A stretch of 64,000 nucleotides of DNA, from NCBI GenBank assembly GCA_022376925.1, contig JAIOJX010000004.1, forward strand, positions 176,047,501-176,111,500, written 5' to 3'. Position 1 is the first letter of the stretch; the number at the start of each line of letters is the position of its first letter. This stretch comes from Tragulus kanchil. Its lineage: Eukaryota; Chordata; Mammalia; Artiodactyla; Tragulidae. The notes under the pieces were generated by a model. That model did no database searches, was not told where the DNA came from, and saw only the letters and a list, made by a program, of their open reading frames with translations. Positions 33,601 to 45,600 of the stretch are shown here, in pieces. Both the position numbers and the translations under genes were made by a program.

Positions 33601-36600
33601 TTCTATTGGTCTTTCATTTATCTATTTTCATCCATCTTTGTTCTTTGGCCTGTGTGGGCCTCCCATCGCAGTGACCTCTGTCGCTGCAGAGCACCGGCTC
33701 CTGGTGCATGCGCCCAGAGCTCCGGCTCGGTAGTTGGACACGTCGGTCCAGTCGCTGTGCGGCACGTGGGATCTTCCCAGGCCAGGGATTGAACCAGCGC
33801 CCCTTGCACTGCAAAGCAGTGTCCTTACCCACTGGACCACCAGGGAAGCCCCTGAGATTTCTTACTCCTGGGGAAAAAGAATCTCTTTCTCCATGGACTG
33901 TCATCCCTATCCATGCCTCCTTGTGTCACGGTTACATGTGTATCTATCCTGCCTACGGGACAGCACTTTTTTTTTTTTTTTTTTTAAAGAAGCAGTTTAT
34001 TATTATTATATTTTAAAGATTTATTTATTTATTTATTTTGGGCGGGGGTCGGGTTGGGGAGGGAGGGGAGCGGGCGGGCCACTTCTATTGGTCTTCCATT
34101 TCTCTGTTTTCATCCGTCTTTGTTCTTTGGCTCCTGTGGGCCTCCCAGCACGGTGGCATCTGTCGTTGCAGAGCGCCGGCTCTGGGCGCATGCGCGCCAG
34201 AGCTCCGGCTCGGTGATTGGACACACGGCATGTGGGATCTTCCCAGGCCAGGGATCGAACCGGCGCCCCTTGCACTGCAAGGCGGTGTCCTTATCCACTG
34301 GACCACCAGGGGAAGCCCGGGACAGCACTTTTTGACAGGCCTTCCCCTGGGTCCCCAGGTAGTCCTGCAGGGGTCCAGCTGGGGACCTGGCCCCTCCCCT
34401 TCCTGAGGGTCCAGCTTCCTCTGGACTCTGAGACCCCGATCTGGCTCTGGTTCTAAGTCTAGTGGACTCCTGAAGCCAGGGTGTGTGCTGGCCTGCTCTG
34501 ACCTTGGGTCCAGGTTCTAGGGAGGGATAAACACTAACCTCTCTTCTGAGTTCCTGAGCTGCACCCTCAAAAGCCTGCTGATCATCTGGTTCCTCTAAAA
34601 CTGGGGACCTGCCATGCTTGTACCATTATCTCAAGAATGGAACTCTGGCCCGGCAGCCGGGCTGAGTGACAGTCATGAGGCCTCCCCAACAGGAAGTATG
34701 CCCTGCTGGTTGTCAGCCTGCGTCGCTAGACACCTGGCTTTTCTTGCTGGGCCAGCTACCCTCCAAATGCCTACAGCCAGGACCCCGGCCCCAGCACTGC
34801 CTAACACCAGCCCCAGTCCAGCAGCCTGGCCCTCCCCATTTCACCCTTCTTGCTGCCCCTGACCCCAGGCTTGTGCAAAGCGGGTATCTGCTGGACAAGC
34901 AAGGAGCCTTTTGCCCACACACACCAACTTCTTCCGGCTGGCCCAGCAGTGTGTGGTGCTAGAACACTGCTGGGCAGTGTGGCAGCTGATGTTGATCAGC
35001 TTCTCTCTCCTGGTGACATATCCTGGGGGACCCCCCGGGCCATCTGGCCTCCCCAGCTGAGCCCAGGTATCGCTGTCCACTACAGGTGGGCTCAGAGGAT
35101 GCAGACCAGAGCCAGGCCCAGCGACAGGGGTGGGAGTGTCCGGTCGGAGATGAAGTAGAGGCAGCATGACCAGTTTCCAGGTTCAACGGGGGGGGGTTTT
35201 TTTCCATTTCTCTGTTGTCATCCGGGTTTGTGCTTTGGGTCTTGTGGGCCTCTCAGCACGGTGTCATCTGTCGTTGCAGAGCGCCGGCTCTGGGCGCAGG
35301 CGCGCCAGAGCTCCGGCTCGCGGACTCGACACGCGGCATGTGTGATCTTCCCAGGCCAGGGATCGAACCGGCGCCCCTTGCACTGCAAGGCGGTGTCCTT
35401 ATCCACTGGACCACCAGGGGAAGCCCGGGACAGCACTTTTTGACAGGCCTTCCCCTGGGTCCCCAGGTAGTCCTGCAGGGGTCCAGCTGGGGACCTGGCC
35501 CCTCCCCTTCCTGAGGGTCCAGCTTCCTCTGGACTCTGAGACCCCGATCTGGCTCTGGTTCTAAGTCTAGTGGACTCCTGAAGCCAGGGTGTGTGCTGGC
35601 CTGCTCTGACCTTGGGTCCAGGTTCTAGGGAGGGATAAACACTAACCTCTCTTCTGAGTTCCTGAGCTGCACCCTCAAAAGCCTGCTGATCATCTGGTTC
35701 CTCTAAAACTGGGGACCTGCCATGCTTGTACCATTATCTCAAGAATGGAACTCTGGCCCGGCAGCCGGGCTGAGTGACAGTCATGAGGCCTCCCCAACAG
35801 GAAGTATGCCCTGCTGGTTGTCAGCCTGCGTCGCTAGACACCTGGCTTTTCTTGCTGGGCCAGCTACCCTCCAAATGCCTACAGCCAGGACCCCGGCCCC
35901 AGCACTGCCTAACACCAGCCCCAGTCCAGCAGCCTGGCCCTCCCCATTTCACCCTTCTTGCTGCCCCTGACCCCAGGCTTGTGCAAAGCGGGTATCTGCT
36001 GGACAAGCAAGGAGCCTTTTGCCCACACACACCAACTTCTTCCGGCTGGCCCAGCAGTGTGTGGTGCTAGAACACTGCTGGGCAGTGTGGCAGCTGATGT
36101 TGATCAGCTTCTCTCTCCTGGTGACATATCCTGGGGGACCCCCCGGGCCATCTGGCCTCCCCAGCTGAGCCCAGGTATCGCTCGTCCACTACAGGTGGGC
36201 TCAGAGGATGCAGACCAGAGCCAGGCCCAGCGACAGGGGTGGGACTGGTACATACGAGTGTCCGGTCGGGGAGATGAAGTAGAGGCAGCAATGGACACGC
36301 GTGTCTGGGATGCGCTTCTTCCTGGCGATGTTCACCTCCTCCTTCAGGAACTTCTCATACTGCTCGTTGATGTATTTCTCAATGGGCTCCCAGCTGGTGG
36401 AGGGGGGAAGAAAGAAGGTGGAGGTCCCCGAAGGCAGGACCTGGGAGCCCCTCTCACCAGCGTCAGGTGTCAGGCCCTTCACATCCATCTCAGTCCCTGC
36501 CTCCCCGGGGCTCTAGGGGGCCTGCTGATCATGCTCCCCCAGCGCCGGGTAGATGGCTTTCCCTGTTAGCAAGACCAGAACTCCCCTGGGGTCCGAGCCC

Positions 36601-39600
36601 TCTGACTGGGCTATGGGGACCTGCAGAACCCTAGCCCGCTCCTAAGAGCAGCAGACACGTTTCCCACATCCGTTACTCGGGGGAAGCCTCTGCCCCACTC
36701 TGAAGCTGTTTTCTCATAAGTGAAGACAGAGTAACAACAGGTGTCTGGAGAGATTCACGTAAGAATTAGAACAGAGGGCTTCCCTGGTGGTCCAGTGGGT
36801 AAGGATACCGCCTTGCAGTGCAAGGGGTGCCGGTTCGATCCCTGGCCTGGGAAGATCCCACATGCCGCGGAGCAGCTGGACCAATGTGTCCAATTACCAA
36901 GCCGGAGCTCTGGAGCGCATGCGCCCAGAGCCGGTGCTCTGCAACGACAGAGGCCACCGCAATGGGAGGCCCACAAGGGCCAAAGAACAAAGATGGGTGA
37001 AAATAGATAAATGAGAAACCAATAGAAGTGGCCCGCCTGCTCCCTTCCCTCCCCACCCCACCCCCCACCCCACCAATAATAAATAAATAAATAAATCTTT
37101 AAAAAAGAATTAGAACAGAGGTATAGTCCTGAACGGGGCTTCCCAGATGATGCTGTGATAAAGAATCCACCTGCAACGCAGAAGACACTGGTTCATTTCC
37201 TGGACTGGGACGATCCCCCAGAGAAGGACACGGCAACCCGCTCCTGTAGTCTTGCCTGGGAAATCCCACAGACAGAGGAACTTAGCGGGCTACAGGCCAG
37301 GGGGTCACAGTCAGACACAAACTGAGTGACTCAACAACAACACAGTACTGAACGGAACAATGGCACTCCATCCTGGTATTATAATAATTCATTTTATAAT
37401 AATAAGCATGTAATAATTCAATATTATGATCCAGGCATAATAATTCATCATTACCATGACCGAGGCTGTAACAGAAACCGCTTTCTCTGTCTAGGCGTGT
37501 GTAGAAGAAGCCAGAGAAGAAGGCAATCAGCCCCTTTCTAAGATTAACACAGCCAATTCCAAGGTACGCTGTTGAGGGGCCCTGTCTGTCTGAAGCAGCC
37601 CCAGACTGCCTCACACAGATGCAACTGTCTCCTTCCCTGTCTGGGAGCAAACTTCTGCCCAGAACCTTCTGTAAAGCAAGGTATGTCACTTTCCATCCGG
37701 TTCTACAAGGATTAAGTTATTAGCCCCAGTCGTTGCTGACCTACAATATACCGTAAAAGGAATTCAGTTCAACGAAGTGATAAGGCTGTCTGTGCTTTGG
37801 GGGAACAGGCCCTTCAATAGTTGTAATTCAAGAAAAAAATTGTGGACCCAAATTCTTGCACCTCCCTCTACTTAGAAAAGCACTAAAATCATTAACAGAG
37901 ATCTCTCTTTCTCTCGACTGGAGTCGTCGTCTGCTGAGACGTATGCTTGGCTGCACGTGTCCCCAGTCAAAAAGCACACATATGCTGGCCTCTTCCCATC
38001 TGTTCAGAGCAGGTCCCCAGAGCCACCTGGGAGGCTGGCCCCAGGCTATAGTCCTCACTGCGTGCATGCTCAGTAGCTAAATCATGTCCCATTCTATAGT
38101 CCATGGACTGTAGCCTGCCAGGCTCCTCTGTCTATGGGATTTTCCAGGCAAGAATACTGGAGTGGGTTGCCATTTCTTCCTCCCAGAGAATCTTCCAGAC
38201 CTAGGGATCGAACCCGTGACTTGCATCTCCTGCATTGGCTGGCAGATTCTTTACCACTCAGCCACCAGGGAAGCCCACAGTAAGAGAATGAAGAAAACCG
38301 AAACCACAGTACCTATGTTGTGCTTTTTTCTTCTTTTCCTTTGGCCGTACCACGAAGCATGCACTGAGTGTGTGTGTGTGTGTGTGTGTGTGTTTGTTTT
38401 TTACAGTAGACACGTTCACCGACACCTGGGCAGTGTGTTTCACCCCCTTTTGGCTGGAAGCTGGCTGCGGCTTTGCTCTGTGGATCCCAGAGGCTCTCTC
38501 CTCATGGAAACTCCCCCTACCTCCGCTGTTCTCCTCCCTCCGCTCTCTGTCCAGTGTTGTGACACCTGGCCCACAGGCCGAGCTCTCGGCCACAGCCTTC
38601 AGGCCTGCTGGGTCTGCACTCCAGCTCCCCCGGCTCCGCCTCTCCTGCTGCTGTGGCAGGCCCATTGCCATCCCCAGCAGGGCCTTGGCTGGCATTGCTT
38701 GTGCTCTGTCCCCTCCAGCCTCACACCTGGGCCCCAGCTGGCCTCTCCCCTTGCCTCCTGATCAGCTCCCTCCATTCTTTCGGCCAGTTTCCCCACTTAA
38801 CCTCACAGCACGGTGGGCGCAGGCGGCTCTCGATGTGAGTGAGCCCGAACCGTATTCAGTATCTGCCTTGCCGTCGTTAGGGTGAACGTCTCAGGGGCAG
38901 ACATACCAGTTCTCATTGTTGATCTGGTCTCCAAAGCCCGGGGTGTCTATGACAGTCAGCTTCATCTTGACACCACCTTCTTCGATCACTGGGGAGATGA
39001 ACAGAAAAGGGACCCGGGAGGTCACGCCTCCAGTTGACACCAGGTGCCCCACTGCCTACCAGCTGGGGAGACCCAGGCTCCTTGCTTCTAGAGGACCGAT
39101 TATCGGAAAAATCAAGTTCAGGGTCTTCCACACCTCAGCATCTTGTTCTTGCTGTTCCCTGCACCTGGAATGCCCTCTTTAACCCTCGGCCTGTCTAAAT
39201 CCACTGTCTTGGGACTTCCCTGGTGGTCCAGTGGCTAGGACTCCACACTCCCAATGCAGGGGGCCCAGGTACGACCCTTGGTCAGGGAACGAGATCCCAC
39301 ATACTGCAAAGAGTTTGTGTGCCCCACTAAAGGTCCCTCGTGCTGCAACTAAGACCTGGTATAGCCAAAAAAAATAAAAATAAGTATTTTTAAAAACTGA
39401 AGAAAATCCACTAAGTCTTACTTCATTCCTCTCTAATTCCATCACCCCCTTTTCTGGACTTAAGAGTCTAAGGAGCTCATTTTGTCCTGCTCAGGACTTA
39501 ATTCTATTCTGTCCTAAGGCTGCCTTCCACTTGTCTCACCCCCAGAAGCCCCGATCTTCCCCTTTTCTAGCAGAGGCCCCAAGGAGCGATGCCCACTGGG

Positions 39601-42600
39601 ATCCCTGCCTGGTCCTCACCATGCCCAACAGCTTTGATCTCCACCGTCTTGGGAATTTTCTCCTCCCGGTTCCAGCTGGAGGCCTTCCGGCTCACTTGGG
39701 ATTTGAAGAGGTGTTGACCAGTGTCGACTTGCCCAGTCCACTCTGACCTACAGTGAGGCAGGAGGAAGATGAGAAGGCGGGGACCCCAGGGCCTCCTGCC
39801 AAGCCAAGTATCTCCCCTGAGCTTGCAGAATTCTATTGCTGTGATCCAGGCCCTCGATCGCTCACTAGGAAGGCCAGGGGCTGAGCAGGGAGAGCGAGCA
39901 GGTGGGATGGTTTCCTACTTACTGGTGAAGGACCTGGGGCAATGACAGCTGGACTCCACATTCTCTCCTTCTGGAGCCCCAGAAGCACTGGGAAAGGGGC
40001 AATCTCAGCACTTGCCTTGTGTAGTCGTTTTATGTTTCATTTTTGTTTGACCTAAGTTTTTAGTGTTTAATCATACTTAAAGTAAAGACGGAATTACTAT
40101 GCATACCGACACTGTACTTCAGAGGAAGATTTCATTCCAAGGAAGGGTTCCACAACTAAAAGAGGTGAAAGCACTGGTCTGAGCAGTGCTTCTCAAACAT
40201 GCACCAGAATCACAGGATAAGAAAGAAGCCAGAGTGCCAAAGAATTGATGCTTTCAAACTATGGTGCTGGAGAAGACTCCTGAGAGTCCCTTGGACAGCA
40301 AGGAGATCAAACCAGTCCACACTAAAAGAAATCAACCCTGAATATTCATTGGAAGGACTGAAGCTGAAGCTCCAATACTTTGGCCACCTGATGCAAAGGG
40401 CCAACTCACTGGAAAAGACCCTGAGGTTGGGAAAGACTGAGGGCAAAAGTGAAAGAAGGGGTGGCAGAGGAAGATTTTTAAAACTGAAGAAAATCCACTA
40501 AGTCTTACTTCATTCCTCTCTAATTCCATCACCCCCTTTTCTGGACTTAAGAGTCTAAGGAGCTCATTTTGTCCTGCTCAGGACTTAATTCTATTCTGTC
40601 CTAAGGCTGCCTTCCACTTGTCTCACCCCCAGAAGCCCCGATCTTCCCCTTTTCTAGCAGAGGCCCCAAGGAGCGATGCCCACTGGGATCCCTGCCTGGT
40701 CCTCACCATGCCCAACAGCTTTGATCTCCACCGTCTTGGGAATTTTCTCCTCCCGGTTCCAGCTGGAGGCCTTCCGGCTCACTTGGGATTTGAAGAGGGT
40801 GTTGACCAGTGTCGACTTGCCCAGTCCACTCTGACCTACAGTGAGGCAGGAGGAAGATGAGAAGGCGGGGACCCCAGGGCCTCCTGCCAAGCCAAGTATC
40901 TCCCCTGAGCTTGCAGAATTCTATTGCTGTGATCCAGGCCCTCGATCGCTCACTAGGAAGGCCAGGGGCTGAGCAGGGAGAGCGAGCAGGTGGGATGGTT
41001 TCCTACTTACTGGTGAAGGACCTGGGGCAATGACAGCTGGACTCCACATTCTCTCCTTCTGGAGCCCCAGAAGCACTGGGAAAGGGGCAATCTCAGCACT
41101 TGCCTTGTGTAGTCGTTTTATGTTTCATTTTTGTTTGACCTAAGTTTTTAGTGTTTAATCATACTTAAAGTAAAGACGGAATTACTATGCATACCGACAC
41201 TGTACTTCAGAGGAAGATTTCATTCCAAGGAAGGGTTCCACAACTAAAAGAGGTGAAAGCACTGGTCTGAGCAGTGCTTCTCAAACATGCACCAGAATCA
41301 CAGGATAAGAAAGAAGCCAGAGTGCCAAAGAATTGATGCTTTCAAACTATGGTGCTGGAGAAGACTCCTGAGAGTCCCTTGGACAGCAAGGAGATCAAAC
41401 CAGTCCACACTAAAAGAAATCAACCCTGAATATTCATTGGAAGGACTGAAGCTGAAGCTCCAATACTTTGGCCACCTGATGCAAAGGGCCAACTCACTGG
41501 AAAAGACCCTGAGGTTGGGAAAGACTGAGGGCAAAAAAGAAGGGGGTGGCAGAGGATGAGATGGTAAGACAGCATCACTGACTCAATGGACAAGAATTTG
41601 AGCAAACTCTGAGAGATGGCGGAGGAAAGAGGAGCCTGGCATGCAGCAGTCCATGGGGTTGCAAAGAGTCAGACACGACTCAGTGACTGAAAAACAACAA
41701 AGATGCTACATGGTCAGTGGTAAGAGAGGAGGGGAGTGCCAGGCCAGGCTGGGGATTTAAACCCTTAAATTTATGAAACGTTTTACATAGGACAGGTGAC
41801 TAGATGAGTTTTTCAGGTTGGGAAAATTATTCAGTCACTGGTGGACAGGCATTGAAAGAAACAGAGAACCAGGAGACAAGATGTTGGCACTAGAAGGTGA
41901 ATGAACTTAAGTCATCACGTACGCTGTCTAGTTTAGCCAATGTTTCTTACAGTGTGACTTTTCCAGAGGATTTACACTCTGGCCTAGATGTATGAGCAGC
42001 ACGCAGTCAGGTGGCCAGGGTAAGCCAGGTTAGCAGCAGCTGGAAGTCTAGGCTGGCGGCAGTGGGTGGAGAGGGCAGACAGAATGAGAGATGTTTATGA
42101 AGGAAGGTTGATGATGGCTGGACTGGCGGATAAAGCGGGCGGGAAGAAAGATGGTGTCCAGATGCCAGTTTCTGCAACTGAGTCTCCCTGCGATCCCAGG
42201 CGAAGATGCCTCCCTGCTCTCACTGTGACCCAGTGACCCTACTTAGTGATCAGTGTCCTGCAAATTCTCTGCAAGCTTGAAAACAAAGATCAGAAAGAAA
42301 ACCACCCTTCCTCTGATCCTCCCCCAACTCTTCAAGATCAGGAGGAACCATGGTGATGCCCCCCGACTTTAAACACAGCTGTAAGGCTGCCTGGTCCAGA
42401 CAGGGGCTGATGGGGCCGGCTGACCATCTACCGACAGCTCCCACCTCAGATCAGCCAGCCTTACGGGGAGAAAGAGGTCAGGCCTTTGTGATCAGTACAG
42501 TGAGATCTTTCCTCCAAGAGACAGCTCATTCTAGAGAAGCCAGGGCTGGGCCATGCTAAAGAGAGAAGTGGAATTCTAAAGGGGGTTGCCTGCCACCAGG

Positions 42601-45600
42601 GCCTCCAGGGGACCACAGCCTCTGTACCGACAACCATGATGTTGAAGTCGAAGCCGGTCTTCATGGTCTTCTTGCGCATCTGCTCAATGATGGTGTCGAT
42701 GCCAATGTACCCCAGCAGGTTGGGGTTGATGCCTATGGGCTTCATGGGCACTGCCGGCTTAGGCCTGGGCTCAGGCACCAGCTCTGACATGGCTGCGTCC
42801 GTCCTGGTCTCCGGGAGCCCTGCAAAGCCAAGGTGGGAGGGGCAGGGTGAGGTCCAGGGACTCCACAGTATCATTCTCTGGATACAGAACCACACAGAGT
42901 TGGGTCTGGAAGGGGCCTTGGATGTTATCCAGATCAGGCCTCTCATCTCATAGATGAGGAGACTGAGGCCTGGTGGCACAGGGGTTGGGGGCAGGGAGGG
43001 GCAGGTAGGAAGGACTTGTCTAAACACAAAGCAAGTCAGATGCAAAATCCAGGCCAGTTCCCTGACCCTCTAGGTGCGGGGGCAGTTTCCAATGCACCTC
43101 ACTGCTCCAAAGCACCACATCCATGCCTCTAACCCAGGGGTCTCTTTGCCTTGGCACTACTGACATTTTAGGCCAGATAATGATCACAGGGAGCTGTCCT
43201 GGGCATTGTAAGACACTGAGTGACATCTCTGGCCTCTAACAGATGCCAGAGCATGGCTCATCACTCAGTCGTGTCCAGCTCTTTGCAATCCTGTGGACTG
43301 TAGCCCACCAGGCTCCTCTGTCCATGGGATTTTTCAGGCAAGAACACTGGAGTGGGCTGCCCTTTCCTTCTCCACTACCAGATGCCAGTAGTAGCCCCAA
43401 CTGAATGACCAAAAAAAATATTTTCAGACCATTCCAGATGTTGACTAGGGGCAACACTGTCCCCCCATTTGAGAACCACTGAGATGTCTGGGGTTATTCC
43501 AACCTGAGCTCTGCCTCACCCCAATAAAAGACAAAGACCTTTTGGGATTCTGGACCTAGCATTTATGGACTGCCTGTCCCTGACCCAGTTGCTTCATCTT
43601 TTAGAAACCCATGGGTCTGGCACTTGCCTGATGATTAAGAATCTGTCTTGAAATGCAGGGAATGTGGGTTCAGTCCCTGGTAGGGGAACTAAGATCCCAC
43701 AGGCAGAGGAACAGCTAAGCTCACGCACCACAACAAATCATCCAGCATGCCATAACTAAGACCTGACGCAGCAAATGTTTTTTTTTTTAAACAGAAGCCC
43801 ATGGGACTACCTCCACTCTGCAGAGTGAGCAGGGTTCATGTATCTCAGCCTGAGTGACCCCCTGTACCACCCGCACTGCAGCAAAGTGGGCGCCCCAGAC
43901 ACCCACCAAGCTTTAGTTTTACTTTATTCTTTCAGTCATGTATTGCTTTCAAATGTTTTGTTTGGCTGCCCTGCACTGGATGGTTGGGTCTGGAAGGGGC
44001 CTTGGATGTTATCCAGATCAGGCCTCTCATCTCATAGATGAGGAGACTGAGGCCTGGTGGCACAGGGGTTGGGGGCAGGGAGGGCAGGTAGGAAGGACTT
44101 GTCTAAACACAAAGCAAGTCAGATGCAAAATCCAGGCCAGTTCCCTGACCCTCTAGGTGCGGGGGCAGTTTCCAATGCACCTCACTGCTCCAAAGCACCA
44201 CATCCATGCCTCTAACCCGGGGGTCTCTTTGCCTTGGCACTACTGACATTTTAGGCCAGATAATGATCACAGGGAGCTGTCCTGGGCATTGTAAGACACT
44301 GAGTGACATCTCTGGCCTCTAACAGATGCCAGAGCATGGCTCATCACTCAGTCGTGTCCAGCTCTTTGCAATCCTGTGGACTGTAGCCCACCAGGCTCCT
44401 CTGTCCATGGGATTTTTCAGGCAAGAACACTGGAGTGGGCTGCCCTTTCCTTCTCCACTACCAGATGCCAGTAGTAGCCCCAACTGAATGACCAAAAAAA
44501 ATATTTTCAGACCATTCCAGATGTTGACTAGGGGCAACACTGTCCCCCCATCTGAGAACCACTGAGATGTCTGGGGTTATTCCAACCTGAGCTCTGCCTC
44601 ACCCCAATAAAAGACAAAGACCTTTTGGGATTCTGGACCTAGCATTTATGGACTGCCTGTCCCTGACCCAGTTGCTTCATCTTTTAGAAACCCATGGGTC
44701 TGGCACTTGCCTGATGATTAAGAATCTGTCTTGAAATGCAGGGAATGTGGGTTCAGTCCCTGGTAGGGGAACTAAGATCCCACAGGCAGAGGAACAGCTA
44801 AGCTCACGCACCACAACAAATCATCCAGCATGCCATAACTAAGACCTGACGCAGCAAATGTTTTTTTTTTTAAACAGAAGCCCATGGGACTACCTCCACT
44901 CTGCAGAGTGAGCAGGGCTCATGTATCTCAGCCTGAGTGTCCCCCTGTTCCACGCGCACTGCAGCAAAGTGGGAGCCCCAGACACCCTCCAAGCTTTAGT
45001 TTTACTTTTTATTCTTTCAGTCATGTATTGCTTTCAAATGTTTTGTTTGGCTGCCCTGCACAGCATTTGGGATCTTAGTGCCCTGACCAGGGATCAAATC
45101 CACACCACCTGCAGGGGAAGCATGGAGTCTTCACCATTGACCCACCAGGGAAATTCCTTCCAAGCCTTAGATTTAAATCTGAGGAGGAATAAGGCTCCCC
45201 TGCTGACCAGTGAGGAGAGGATGAGGCCCAGGTAGGGGCAGCACGGGCCTAAGATGACATGACACACTATGTTTTTGACGGATGGTAACAGAAGAAAGGA
45301 GAGGCTGAGATCCTAGCCCTTCCCCAGTGGAGAGAGGCAAACATCCCTCTGGGCCAGGCAGATCCTGGGCATGTTCGCATACAAGAGAAATCTGTGGGAC
45401 CTCCCTGGTGCTTCAGTGGTTAAAAGTCTGTCTTCCAATACAGGGGACACAGGATCAACCGGTAGTCAGGGAACTGAGATCCCACATACCATGAGGGGAC
45501 GAAGCTTGCATACCTCAACTAAGATCCAGTGCAGCCAAATACATAAATATATTTTTTTTAAAAAGAAATCTGTGTTTCCCCCTCAGGCCACTGTCCACCA

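Larger units (their letters stand above)
39386..41559. repeat. Direct tandem duplication 8 (unit 1,087 bp), carries SEPTIN3 exon 3
   Basis: 39386-40472 is repeated at 40473-41559. The left copy lacks a G in exon 3, and its last 20 bases differ (AAAAGTGAAAGAAGGGG versus AAAAAAGAAGGGGG). It includes the start of a BovB fragment. Confidence 0.97.
42899..45061. repeat. Direct tandem duplication 9 (unit 1,084 bp)
   Basis: 42899-43982 is repeated at 43983 to about 45061. Copies agree closely until the last 150 bases of the left copy, where at least seven substitutions and a two-base indel accumulate. It contains a MER5A-like element with a nested SINE and a CHR fragment. Confidence 0.97.
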
